Source: Hydrogenobacter thermophilus TK-6
GTDB lineage: Bacteria; Aquificota; Aquificia; Aquificales; Aquificaceae
Assembly (NCBI RefSeq): GCF_000010785.1
Contig: NC_013799.1
Coordinates: forward strand, 1,488,001-1,552,000
Direction: 5' to 3'
Length of the DNA: 64,000 nucleotides
Shown here: positions 9,340 through 17,761 of the stretch, piece by piece
Numbering within the stretch: position 1 is the first letter of the stretch
Layout of the letters: each line of letters opens with the position of its first letter
Notes under the pieces: generated by a model
Database searches by the model: none
What the model saw: only the letters and a program-made list of their open reading frames with translations
What the model was told of the DNA's origin: nothing
Position numbers and translations under genes: made by a program

Positions 9340-10202
9340 GACAAATAGACTTTATGAGTTTGAGATTTTACGCTTATGTTTTTTCTGCGCTCCTCGTACT
9401 TTTAAGCTTTCTTTCCCTGTATTGGAAGGGACTCAATCTGGGACTTGACTTTACGGGTGGGACGGTGATTGAGGTAAGGTACTCTCCTAAGATAGACATA
9501 GGTAAGGTGAGGGAAGCGATTCAAAAGGCGGGTCTTAGCTCAGTGCAGGTTCAAGATACGGCTTCGGGCACGGTTCTTGTAAAGCTCAAGTTGGGGGAAT
9601 CAAGGGAGGTAGCCTTACAAGTCCTCAAAAAGCTTGGAAATGCCGAAATAGTGAGCATGCAAACCATAGGTGGTGTGATAAGCGATGAGTTAAGGAAGAA
9701 AGCTATATGGTCTCTCTTGGTAGCCATAGGTGGAATAATGCTTTACCTGGGATACAGATTTGAGCCTGTATGGGCTTTTAGCGGTGTAGTAGCTCTTGCT
9801 CACGATGTGCTGGTGGTTGTAGGTGCTTACTCCCTCACTCAAAGGGAAATAAGCTTAGATGTTGTAGCTTCCTTTCTTATAGTAGCAGGATACTCCATGT
9901 CAGATACGGTTGTGGTTTTTGATAGGATAAGGGAAAGCCTGAGGGTGAGAAAGGCAACAGACTTAAAGCAGGTAATAAACTTATCTATAAACCAGACGCT
10001 ATCAAGAACGCTAATGACTTCTCTGACGGTGCTTGTAGTTGCCATCGCTTTATTTCTTCTTGGCGGACCTGCATTATCCAACATAATGTTTGCCTTTGTC
10101 ATAGGTATAGCGGTAGGCACGCTTTCTTCCATATTTGTTGCAAGCGCTCTGATGCTGGACATAAAGAGTAAGCTCTTTAAAGTGGGGCTTCAAAAAACTT
10201 AG
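9336..10202 (+). CDS. secF: Protein translocase subunit SecF
   Basis: 288 residues, six membrane helices with the large periplasmic domain after the first: LGLDFTGGTVIEVRYSP, then VSMQTIGGVISDELRKKA, and in the membrane part YSMSDTVVVFDRIRES and LSRTLMTSLTVLVV. SecF works with SecD to pull exported proteins using the proton gradient. secD is not next to it; the gene overlaps the ABC exporter ATPase (ATGA) instead. Confidence 0.94.
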   Translation: MRQIDFMSLRFYAYVFSALLVLLSFLSLYWKGLNLGLDFTGGTVIEVRYSPKIDIGKVREAIQKAGLSSVQVQDTASGTVLVKLKLGESREVALQVLKKLGNAEIVSMQTIGGVISDELRKKAIWSLLVAIGGIMLYLGYRFEPVWAFSGVVALAHDVLVVVGAYSLTQREISLDVVASFLIVAGYSMSDTVVVFDRIRESLRVRKATDLKQVINLSINQTLSRTLMTSLTVLVVAIALFLLGGPALSNIMFAFVIGIAVGTLSSIFVASALMLDIKSKLFKVGLQKT

Positions 10203-10226
10203 TGTCTGCTGTTATAATTTTCAGCA

Positions 10227-10796
10227 ATGGGATACTCAGTTATAAGGATTGCGTTGCTGTTGGCGGGGGTCTGTCTCTTGGTGGGTGCTTTTTTGGGGTG
10301 GAGGTGGTGGGAAAGCAGAAGGCTCTCTAAGATCTCCTATCAGGAATACCAGATAAGACGGGAAATACAGTCTGGAAACTATCAGGAAGCTCAAAAGCTT
10401 ATAAAGAAGGTGGCAGAGGAAGAATCGCCCTATACGCCTCTTGTTTTGTCTTACCGGCTTTACTTGGAGCGAGAGGGAGGTCTCCAAGTAGATGAGGTAA
10501 AAACTCTCCAAAGCATAATAAGCTCTCTGAAGGATAAGGACATTTTATCCTTATACAGGGAGAGGCTTGCCTACGCTTACTTTACTGCAGGAAACTACCA
10601 GAAAGCCCTTGAGCTTTTAGAGAGCATTAAGGGGGATAGCTTAAATTACTATTCGGCGCAGATTCTGAAAGGCTTAGTGCTTGAGAAAGTGGGTAGAAGA
10701 GACGAAGCAAAGGCAGTTTACTCACAGGTGGAGAAAATGGCAAAAGGCACTTACTTTGGCAACATTGCCTCCGCTCTTCTGATGGAGGAAAGGTGA
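10227..10796 (+). CDS. Membrane-anchored TPR protein (YfgM-like)
   Basis: 189 residues. One N-terminal membrane helix (about residues 8-24, ending WRWWESRR) and then helical pairs of TPR type: NYQEAQKLIKKVAEE, AYAYFTAGNYQKALELLESI and GLVLEKVGRRDEAKAVYSQ. The layout matches YfgM/TPR_21 proteins that sit at the SecYEG translocon as chaperone helpers, which would fit the secF neighbour, but that link is inferred. The stop overlaps the glyS ATG (TGATG). Confidence 0.7.
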   Translation: MGYSVIRIALLLAGVCLLVGAFLGWRWWESRRLSKISYQEYQIRREIQSGNYQEAQKLIKKVAEEESPYTPLVLSYRLYLEREGGLQVDEVKTLQSIISSLKDKDILSLYRERLAYAYFTAGNYQKALELLESIKGDSLNYYSAQILKGLVLEKVGRRDEAKAVYSQVEKMAKGTYFGNIASALLMEER

Positions 10797-12769
10797 TGGA
10801 CCTGCTCATAGAGATAGGTACGGAGGAGCTTCCAGCTAAGGTGATAAACCACATATTGGAATATCTAAAAGAATCCTTTGGAGAAGTGCTTGGAAGAAAA
10901 GATGCCAAGCTTTATGGAACCCCAAGGAGGTTAGCTCTTTACTACAGGGACTTTGAGAATGCAAGTATCTTGCAGGAGGAGGTGGTTGTTGGACCTCCTG
11001 TGAGCGTGGCTTACGATAGCGAAGGAAAGCCAACAAGGGCACTTTTGGGCTTTTTGCAAAGGGTTTCTGCGTCTTCTGAAGATGTTATGAGAATACGCAA
11101 AGGTGATGCTGAGTACATAGCCATTAGGAAAGTTTATGAGGGGAAAAAACCACTGGATGCTTTAGCGGAACGCTTTGAGGATATACTGCTCTCTGCACCT
11201 CTTCCTAAAAGGATGAGGTGGGACAAGAGTGGTTTGAGTTTTTTAAGACCTATAAGGTGGATCTGCGCCCTTTACGGTGGAGAAGTTGTGCCTCTGAGTT
11301 TTGGGAGTGTAAAAGCCAGCAGAAAAACCAAAGGTCACAGGTTCCTCTCACAGGGATGGATAGAGCTAAAAGATGCCTCTGAGTATGAGGAAAAGCTAAA
11401 GGAAAACTATGTGATACCAGACTTTAAAGAGAGGCTTGGTATGATCCTTGCCTTCCTCAAAGAGGAAAGCTACTCTTTGGGTGGATATCCCGAATATCCA
11501 GAGGGGCTTGACCAGGAGGTGGCTAACTTGGTGGAATTTCCCTTTGCGGTGGTGGGTGAGTTGGAGGAAAAATATTTAGAGCTTCCGGAGAGAGTTATAG
11601 TTACCGTTCTTGCACATCATCAGAGATTTTTCTGTATAAAAAAGGAAGGAAGGCTTTTACCTAACTTCATAGGCATAAGCGGAAACCTGCCAAAGGACAG
11701 CCTGATAGTGATGGGTTATCAAAAGGTCATAAGAGCAAGGTTGGAAGATGCCCTCTTTTTTTATAGGGAGGATCTGAAGGTAAAACTTGAACATTTAGTG
11801 GATAAGCTTTCACAGGTGGTCTTCCATCCAAAAGCTGGCAACATGCTGGAAAAGACCCAGAGGCTGGTTTATTTATCGGAAGAGATAGGAAGGCATTTAA
11901 TGCTAAACGAAGAGACAATTGCTAAGATAAAAAGAGCCTCTTACCTTTCAAAGGCAGATCTGCTTACCAACATGGTAAAGGAGTTTGACGAACTTCAGGG
12001 TTATATGGGATACATTTACGCCACTTTGCAGGGTGAAGACAAAGATGTATCCTATGCAATTTATGAGCATTATCTTCCTATGCCTGAAAGCACCGTTGGA
12101 AAGGTGCTTTCTCTGGCTGACAAGATAGATAGCATTGTCATGTTTATAAAGGCAGGCGAGATACCTTCCGGTAGCTCAGACCCCTATGGTTTGAGGAGAC
12201 ATGCTTATGGTATCTTTGCCATAATGGAAGATGCACTATGGGACATAGACCTCAGAAAGCTTATAGAAAAGTTCTATGGAGGTACAAATCCTCAGTTGGA
12301 AGCCTTTTTAAGGGGGAGGCTTGAAGCTTATCTTGAAGTGTATGGATACGATGTTGTAAGAGCTGTTCTTGAAGTCCACGACCCTTTAAAACCTTTGAGC
12401 TGTATAAAGATGGTTAAAAGGATTGCCAGTTTAAAAGAAGAGCAGAAATTTAAAGATGTAGTGAGCGCTTACAGAAGGGTGGTTAGGATACTACCCAAAG
12501 AGTGGGAGGACAGCATGGTAGAGGAGGAGGTACTTAAAGAAAAAGAGGAGATAAACCTGTGGGAGAAGGTAAAAGAGCTAAACTTTAAAGCTCAAGATGT
12601 ACTGGACCTTCAGCCTCTTAAAGAAAGCGTAGATGCTTTTTTTGACGCAGTTCTCGTTATGGATAAAGATGAAAGAATTAAAAGAAATAGGCTGGCTCTT
12701 CTTTGTAATGTCAAGCAGTTATTTAATAAATTTGCTGACTTTAGCATGTTAGTTTACGAGGAGGTATAA
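10796..12769 (+). CDS. glyS: Glycyl-tRNA synthetase beta subunit
   Basis: 657 residues, the tRNA-binding beta subunit of the bacterial alpha2beta2 GlyRS. It opens LLIEIGTEELPAKV, with PTRALLGFL, RPIRWICALYGGEVVP, the HD-like stretch and a C-terminal anticodon-binding domain (RRVVRILPK onward). The catalytic alpha subunit glyQ is not in the window. ATG at 10796 (GGAGGAAAGG upstream, TGATG overlap) is chosen over a GTG three bases earlier. ppsA starts 2 bp after its stop. Confidence 0.95.
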   Translation: MDLLIEIGTEELPAKVINHILEYLKESFGEVLGRKDAKLYGTPRRLALYYRDFENASILQEEVVVGPPVSVAYDSEGKPTRALLGFLQRVSASSEDVMRIRKGDAEYIAIRKVYEGKKPLDALAERFEDILLSAPLPKRMRWDKSGLSFLRPIRWICALYGGEVVPLSFGSVKASRKTKGHRFLSQGWIELKDASEYEEKLKENYVIPDFKERLGMILAFLKEESYSLGGYPEYPEGLDQEVANLVEFPFAVVGELEEKYLELPERVIVTVLAHHQRFFCIKKEGRLLPNFIGISGNLPKDSLIVMGYQKVIRARLEDALFFYREDLKVKLEHLVDKLSQVVFHPKAGNMLEKTQRLVYLSEEIGRHLMLNEETIAKIKRASYLSKADLLTNMVKEFDELQGYMGYIYATLQGEDKDVSYAIYEHYLPMPESTVGKVLSLADKIDSIVMFIKAGEIPSGSSDPYGLRRHAYGIFAIMEDALWDIDLRKLIEKFYGGTNPQLEAFLRGRLEAYLEVYGYDVVRAVLEVHDPLKPLSCIKMVKRIASLKEEQKFKDVVSAYRRVVRILPKEWEDSMVEEEVLKEKEEINLWEKVKELNFKAQDVLDLQPLKESVDAFFDAVLVMDKDERIKRNRLALLCNVKQLFNKFADFSMLVYEEV

Positions 12770-12771
12770 AG

Positions 12772-15333
12772 ATGGCTAAGCGCTATTTGGTTTGGCTTGA
12801 TGAGGTAAGCATTGAGGACATACCCTTAGTGGGTGGAAAGAATGCTTCCCTCGGAGAGATGATAAAAAATCTCTCTCAGCTGGGCATAAACATACCCTAC
12901 GGCTTTGTGGTTACCTCCGAAGCTTACTATGAATTTGTAAGATATAACCAATTAGAAGAAGAGATAAAGGGCATACTTAAAGGACTTGACACGAGTAATG
13001 TAGAGGACCTTGCCAGAAGAGGACATCAGATAAGAGAGCTCATCAGAGGTGGAGAGTTTCCCAAAGAGGTGGAAGACCTTATAAAGAAATACTACAGCAA
13101 GCTCTCTGAAAGGTATGGCTCTTTTGCGGTGGATGTGGCAGTAAGATCCTCTGCAACCGCTGAGGACCTACCTCACGCCTCCTTTGCGGGTCAGCAAGAG
13201 ACCTACCTCAATGTGGTGGGTGCGGAAAATGTCCTCACAGCCATAAAGAACGGTTTTGCATCGCTGTTTACCGACAGAGCCATATCCTACAGAGAATCCT
13301 TTGGTTTTGATCACTTTAAAGTGGGTATAGCCATGGGGGTCCAAAAGATGGTAAGGTCAGATATGGGTGCATCGGGGGTGATGTTCACCCTTGACACGGA
13401 ATCAGGATTTAAGGATGTGGTGGTCATAAATGCTGCTTACGGGCTTGGTGAGCTTATGGTTCAAGGTGCCATAACGCCTGACGAGTACATGGTTTTCAAA
13501 CCCACATTGCAAGCGGGGTATTCTGCTATAATAGAGAAAAAGCTGGGTCGCAAAGACAGAAAAATGGTTTACGGAGTGGGAAGTGAGAGGACAAAAATAG
13601 TTAATGTACCCATATCGGACCAAAAACAGTTCGCTCTGACAGATGAAGAGATCCTCAAGCTGGCAAAATGGAGCGTTCTCATAGAAGAGCACTACTCAAA
13701 GAAGAACGGAAGATGGACGCCTATGGACATTGAGTGGGCAAAGGACGGGATTCTCAACGAGCTTTTTATAGTCCAGGCAAGACCTGAAACAGTGCATTCA
13801 AGAAAAGAAGAGAGAGTGCTGAAGGTTTACAAGTTTACAGAGCCTGTTGAAAGCAGAGAGAAAAAGAGGATAGTGTACGGCATAGCTGTAGGTGATAAGA
13901 TTGCCACAGGTAGAGTTAGAGTCATACACGACCTTAAGGATGCTGGAAAGTTTCAGGAAGGGGAGGTGTTGGTTACTGATATTACAGACCCCGATTGGGA
14001 ACCCATAATGAAGAAAGCATCCGCCATAATCACCAACAGGGGAGGAAGAACTGCACACGCAGCCATAGTGGCAAGAGAGCTGGGCATTCCGGCTGTGGTG
14101 GGAACGCACAAGGCAACAGAAATACTCAAAAGCGGTATGCAAGTAACAGTTTCCTGTGCGGAAGGTGAGATAGGATATGTTTACGAAGGATATATACCCT
14201 ATGAGGTGGAAGAGATAAACCTTGAGAATCTGCCAAGACCAAAAACCAAGATTATGATGAATGTGGGCAATCCTGAATCCGCCTTCAAGTACTCTTTTAT
14301 ACCCAATGATGGAGTGGGACTTGCCAGGGAAGAATTTATAATTGCCAACTACATAAAGATACATCCCTTGGCTCTGCTCCATTATCAGGAACTCAAAGAA
14401 CTTTTAACCCTTCTTGAAAAAGAAAAGCTCATAGACGAAAGGGGCTACTGTCTCATGTCTTCCATCCAGAACTATGCCAAAAGTCCCCTTTTAGAAAAGC
14501 TTGCCAAGGGCAAGGATAGAAAGCCCATACCTTTAAAGAGGATCATAGAAGACATTGAGAATCTAACCTTTGGATACGAGGACAAAGCACAGTACTTTGT
14601 AAAGAAGCTTTCCTACGGGATAGCAAAGATATCCGCAGCCTTTTATCCTAACCCAGTTATAGTGAGGTTTTCTGACTTTAAGTCCAACGAATACAGAGGT
14701 CTCATAGGTGGGGAGCTTTTTGAACCCGAAGAGGAAAACCCCATGCTGGGCTGGAGAGGAGCATCAAGATACTATTCAGACACTTACAAAGAAGCCTTTG
14801 GACTTGAGTGCCAGGCTATCCTTAGAGTGCGCAACAAGATGGGACTCACCAATACGAAAGTTATGATACCCTTCTGCAGGACACCTGAGGAGGGACAAAG
14901 GGTGCTTAAAGTCATGGAAGAGTTTAAGTTAAGGAGAGGAGATAACGGCCTGGAAGTTTATGTCATGGCGGAACTTCCCAGCAATGTACTTCTTGCGGAT
15001 GAGTTTGCAGAGATCTTTGACGGCTTTTCCATAGGCTCCAACGACCTTACTCAGCTCACCTTGGGATTGGATAGAGATTCAGCACTTGTAGCTCACCTTT
15101 ACGATGAGAGAAACGAAGCGGTAAAGAGGCTTATATCTCAGCTTATTAAAGTGGCAAAAGAGAAGGGGAAAAAGGTAGGCATCTGTGGACAGGGACCTTC
15201 TGACTTCCCTGAATTTGCCGCCTTTCTGGTTGATGAGGGAATAGACAGCATATCCCTAAATCCAGATTCGGTGCTAAAGACTATGCTTGTGGTAACAAAA
15301 GCAGAAGAAAAGATGAGGGGGGCAATAATATGA
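12772..15333 (+). CDS. ppsA: Phosphoenolpyruvate synthase (pyruvate, water dikinase)
   Basis: 853 residues. Makes PEP from pyruvate and ATP (AMP + Pi), the route from pyruvate into gluconeogenesis in an autotroph. Seen: N-terminal ATP-grasp GGKNASLGEM and VAVRSSATAEDLPHASFAGQ, the phosphorylatable His in GGRTAHAAIVARELGIPAV, the PEP-binding MLGWRGASRY and FSIGSNDLTQLTLGLDRDS, and the catalytic Cys in GICGQGPSD. Slightly longer than the roughly 790-residue enterobacterial enzyme. pilM overlaps its stop by 4 bp, so pilus genes are probably cotranscribed with it. Confidence 0.95.
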   Translation: MAKRYLVWLDEVSIEDIPLVGGKNASLGEMIKNLSQLGINIPYGFVVTSEAYYEFVRYNQLEEEIKGILKGLDTSNVEDLARRGHQIRELIRGGEFPKEVEDLIKKYYSKLSERYGSFAVDVAVRSSATAEDLPHASFAGQQETYLNVVGAENVLTAIKNGFASLFTDRAISYRESFGFDHFKVGIAMGVQKMVRSDMGASGVMFTLDTESGFKDVVVINAAYGLGELMVQGAITPDEYMVFKPTLQAGYSAIIEKKLGRKDRKMVYGVGSERTKIVNVPISDQKQFALTDEEILKLAKWSVLIEEHYSKKNGRWTPMDIEWAKDGILNELFIVQARPETVHSRKEERVLKVYKFTEPVESREKKRIVYGIAVGDKIATGRVRVIHDLKDAGKFQEGEVLVTDITDPDWEPIMKKASAIITNRGGRTAHAAIVARELGIPAVVGTHKATEILKSGMQVTVSCAEGEIGYVYEGYIPYEVEEINLENLPRPKTKIMMNVGNPESAFKYSFIPNDGVGLAREEFIIANYIKIHPLALLHYQELKELLTLLEKEKLIDERGYCLMSSIQNYAKSPLLEKLAKGKDRKPIPLKRIIEDIENLTFGYEDKAQYFVKKLSYGIAKISAAFYPNPVIVRFSDFKSNEYRGLIGGELFEPEEENPMLGWRGASRYYSDTYKEAFGLECQAILRVRNKMGLTNTKVMIPFCRTPEEGQRVLKVMEEFKLRRGDNGLEVYVMAELPSNVLLADEFAEIFDGFSIGSNDLTQLTLGLDRDSALVAHLYDERNEAVKRLISQLIKVAKEKGKKVGICGQGPSDFPEFAAFLVDEGIDSISLNPDSVLKTMLVVTKAEEKMRGAII

Positions 15334-16202
15334 AGCTTATGCTACCAAAAATAAAGCTTCCAACCTTCTCAAAAACCAAGGTGTCCTTAGCGGTGCAGAT
15401 AACCGACAAAGTGCTGAGGATTCTGGACCTTGACAAAGAAAAGAAGCCTACCTTTGAACCAGTGGAGGTAGTATGGGAAGGAAAAAGTGATAACGAAAGG
15501 GTGAGCATACTCAAAACATACGCAGAAAGATACAACCTGAAGGGGAGGGATGTAATATCCTGTTTGCCTGTCAACGACGGACTTTTGAAGTTTTACAAGT
15601 ATCCTGCTACTATGAGCAAAAAAGACCTTCAGCAAGCTGTAAACTGGGCTATAAAGAGAGAGCTCTCCATGATAAAAGAAAGCACACTATATGACTACTA
15701 TATCCTTGAAAAAGAAGGTAAAAACGTAATTGCACTTTTAACATTTGCAAGAGAAGAGGCAGTAAGTAAAATAAAAAAGCTCATAGAGTCTGCAGGTATG
15801 AGACTCAGGATATTAGATTACGAGGTTATAGCCATAGTTAACTACGGACTTTATAATAAGTTGTCTGTTCCTTTTACGGTGCTTTACATAGATTACAGCT
15901 ATGCCTTGCTTGTTACCTACTCACCTCTAAATGTGGCGTACTTTGTGGTACCATGGAGCTACAGCGAATATCTTCACACAGGAGAGGAGGAGTCCTTAGA
16001 GAGCTTTTTTGCAGAAGTGAGAAATGTTATAATCATCAACGACCTTTCAAGCGTATACATAGTAGGTCCAATACTTTCTGAGGAAGCGCTTCTTACCCGC
16101 ATCCTTGAAAATCTACCCATACTTGGCCTTCTTGATATAGAAGGCATAAAGCCTAACTTTTTCATTCCATATATACTCAGTATAAGAGGTATGGAGGGAT
16201 GA
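15330..16202 (+). CDS. pilM: Type IV pilus assembly protein PilM (actin-like ATPase)
   Basis: 290 residues, shorter than the usual roughly 350. The N-terminus VSLAVQITDKVLRILDLDKEKK replaces the first phosphate-loop region, SCLPVNDGLLKFYKYPATMSK and LQQAVNWAIKREL fit the PilM subdomain, and MRLRILDYEVIAIVNYGL follows. The cytosolic protein binds the PilN N-terminus and organises the inner-membrane platform. The call rests mainly on fold pattern and on pilN-pilO-pilQ following with ATGA overlaps; the ATPase motifs are weak here. Confidence 0.8.
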   Translation: MKLMLPKIKLPTFSKTKVSLAVQITDKVLRILDLDKEKKPTFEPVEVVWEGKSDNERVSILKTYAERYNLKGRDVISCLPVNDGLLKFYKYPATMSKKDLQQAVNWAIKRELSMIKESTLYDYYILEKEGKNVIALLTFAREEAVSKIKKLIESAGMRLRILDYEVIAIVNYGLYNKLSVPFTVLYIDYSYALLVTYSPLNVAYFVVPWSYSEYLHTGEEESLESFFAEVRNVIIINDLSSVYIVGPILSEEALLTRILENLPILGLLDIEGIKPNFFIPYILSIRGMEG

Positions 16203-16870
16203 TAAAGATTAACCTTGCCAAGGAGAAGGATGAGCGTAGGCTCTTAGAAAGAGAGCTAAAACCTACAGTGGGATTGCCCAAGATTCCTTCAATAGGCATT
16301 TCCAAGGAAAGGGGAATTTATTATCTTGGAGCACTGCTATGGTTGTGTCTTATTCTTATAGCTGTTTATTACTCACGGCTCTCTTCGGAAGCTAACCAGC
16401 TCAAAAAGGAAATAGACCAGCTTAATGCCCAAAAGACTGTGCTACAAACAAAGGCAAAGAAGTTTGTTGAAGAGAAAAAGGCTATAGAAACGTCTATAGC
16501 TCAGCTTGAAAACAGGATAAAAGATATAGAAAAAAGTAAAGACATATTATTAGGGCTAAAGTCCTACTATGCACCCTTCAACCAAACCTTCTTCTCTTAT
16601 GTAAAACAGGCACCTTCTGTTTCTTGGATATCCTCTTACCGTGAAAACCTTGACATAAACAGCTCTGTTATAAAGGTGGAAATGGAGCTCCAATCCCTTG
16701 ATTACTCAGGTATAAGTTATTACAGTAAACAGCTATCATCCCTTTCCAAAGTGGTGAGTGTGTCCAGCATTGAAAGGAAGGTAAACCAGTACGGTTTTGA
16801 GTATTACAGCGCAAAGCTCTCAGCAGAGAAAACGCTTTACGGAGGAGGGAAGTATGGAAGCTCTCAATAA
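16199..16870 (+). CDS. pilN: Type IV pilus alignment protein PilN
   Basis: 223 residues. Begins MIKINLAKEKDE, the INL-type motif that docks into PilM. One membrane helix (about residues 47-65), a coiled coil (SSEANQLKKEIDQLNAQK through RIKDIEKSKDIL) and a periplasmic ferredoxin-like domain follow, the standard PilN plan. Overlaps pilM as ATGA and pilO by 17 bp. Confidence 0.85.
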   Translation: MIKINLAKEKDERRLLERELKPTVGLPKIPSIGISKERGIYYLGALLWLCLILIAVYYSRLSSEANQLKKEIDQLNAQKTVLQTKAKKFVEEKKAIETSIAQLENRIKDIEKSKDILLGLKSYYAPFNQTFFSYVKQAPSVSWISSYRENLDINSSVIKVEMELQSLDYSGISYYSKQLSSLSKVVSVSSIERKVNQYGFEYYSAKLSAEKTLYGGGKYGSSQ

Positions 16871-17543
16871 ACTACCTGCATGGCAGAGGTACACCTTAGT
16901 TTTAGGCTTACCTGCGATCCTTATGGTATACGCTTACTTTTTCTTCGTTTCACCTTTGCGGGAGGAAGTGAGCAAATTGAGGGGAGAAAGAGAAAAAACT
17001 CAGCAGGAGATACAAAGCATTCAGAGGTCAATGAATCCCAAGATACTTGAAAACCTAAGGAAAAAAGAGGAAGAGACTAAAAAGCTCGTTGAAGAAAAAG
17101 AGAGGGAGCTTGAAACCATCGTGGGTAGCATACCTACAGAGAAAGATGCCAGTCTTATACTGAGAGATATAGGATTGCTGGCAAAGAGAAGTGGACTTGT
17201 TATAACAAATTTACAGATAGGGTCAAAACAGGAGACGGCTTATGTCCTTGAGCCTGTAGGAGATCAAAGGTTAGTCAGGGAGCTACAACCAAAGCCACAG
17301 CAGGAGCAAGCTAAAGGGAAGAAACAGGAAAAAGCAAAAGAAGAGGGTGTAAAGCATATAAAGGCTGATGTGAAAATCACACTTCTTGGAACTTATCCCG
17401 CCTTTGAGAAATTTATGGAAGGTTTATCAAAGGGTGGCATCACATCCTATCCATCAAGTTTGCAGATCTCACAGGCAGAACAGGGGAGACTACGCGGCGA
17501 GCTTAACATATTCGTGCTTGTTAAGAAGGAGGAGGGAAAATGA
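16854..17543 (+). CDS. pilO: Type IV pilus alignment protein PilO
   Basis: 229 residues. One N-terminal helix (LVLGLPAILMVYAYFFFV), a coiled coil rich in E/K, then a periplasmic domain with SIPTEKDASLILRDIGLLAK, typical of PilO, and a Gln/Lys-rich insertion before the last strand set. Partners PilN in the periplasmic ring linking platform and secretin. ATG at 16854 follows GGAGGAGGGA and overlaps pilN by 17 bp. Confidence 0.87.
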   Translation: MEALNKLPAWQRYTLVLGLPAILMVYAYFFFVSPLREEVSKLRGEREKTQQEIQSIQRSMNPKILENLRKKEEETKKLVEEKERELETIVGSIPTEKDASLILRDIGLLAKRSGLVITNLQIGSKQETAYVLEPVGDQRLVRELQPKPQQEQAKGKKQEKAKEEGVKHIKADVKITLLGTYPAFEKFMEGLSKGGITSYPSSLQISQAEQGRLRGELNIFVLVKKEEGK

Positions 17544-17761
17544 GGAAGTTGCTGCCTTTAGTCCTTTTGGTTGGTACGGCTTTTGCCCAGAAGCCCTTTG
17601 AAAGCATGGAAGGTGTAGTAGGGTACATAGTGATAGAAAAGGGAGGAAAAACGGAAAACTATGTGGTGGTGGAAGAAAAGGACGGTAAAGTAAAGACTAC
17701 GAGAGTAAACCAGAATCCTTCGCAATTCTTAAAGAAGGATGAAGAAGGAGGGAAAAAATGA
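17540..17761 (+). CDS. Small periplasmic protein in the position of PilP
   Basis: 73 residues with a cleavable signal peptide (MRKLLPLVLLVGTAFAQ, likely cut after A-F-A) and a mature part of about 57 residues, strand-rich (GVVGYIVIEKGGKTENYVVV), ending in a Lys/Glu-rich tail. PilP, which joins PilO to PilQ, would be expected here, but this protein is far too short, has no lipobox, and shows no HQ-type secretin-binding repeat. ATGA overlaps join it to both pilO and pilQ. It may be a minimal PilP analogue; that is inference. Confidence 0.65.
   Translation: MRKLLPLVLLVGTAFAQKPFESMEGVVGYIVIEKGGKTENYVVVEEKDGKVKTTRVNQNPSQFLKKDEEGGKK

Noticed and set aside
13798-14382. 194-codon frame on the minus strand
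   Set aside because: Lies wholly inside ppsA, has no ribosome-binding site and a composition (Cys, His, Tyr rich) typical of antisense reading.
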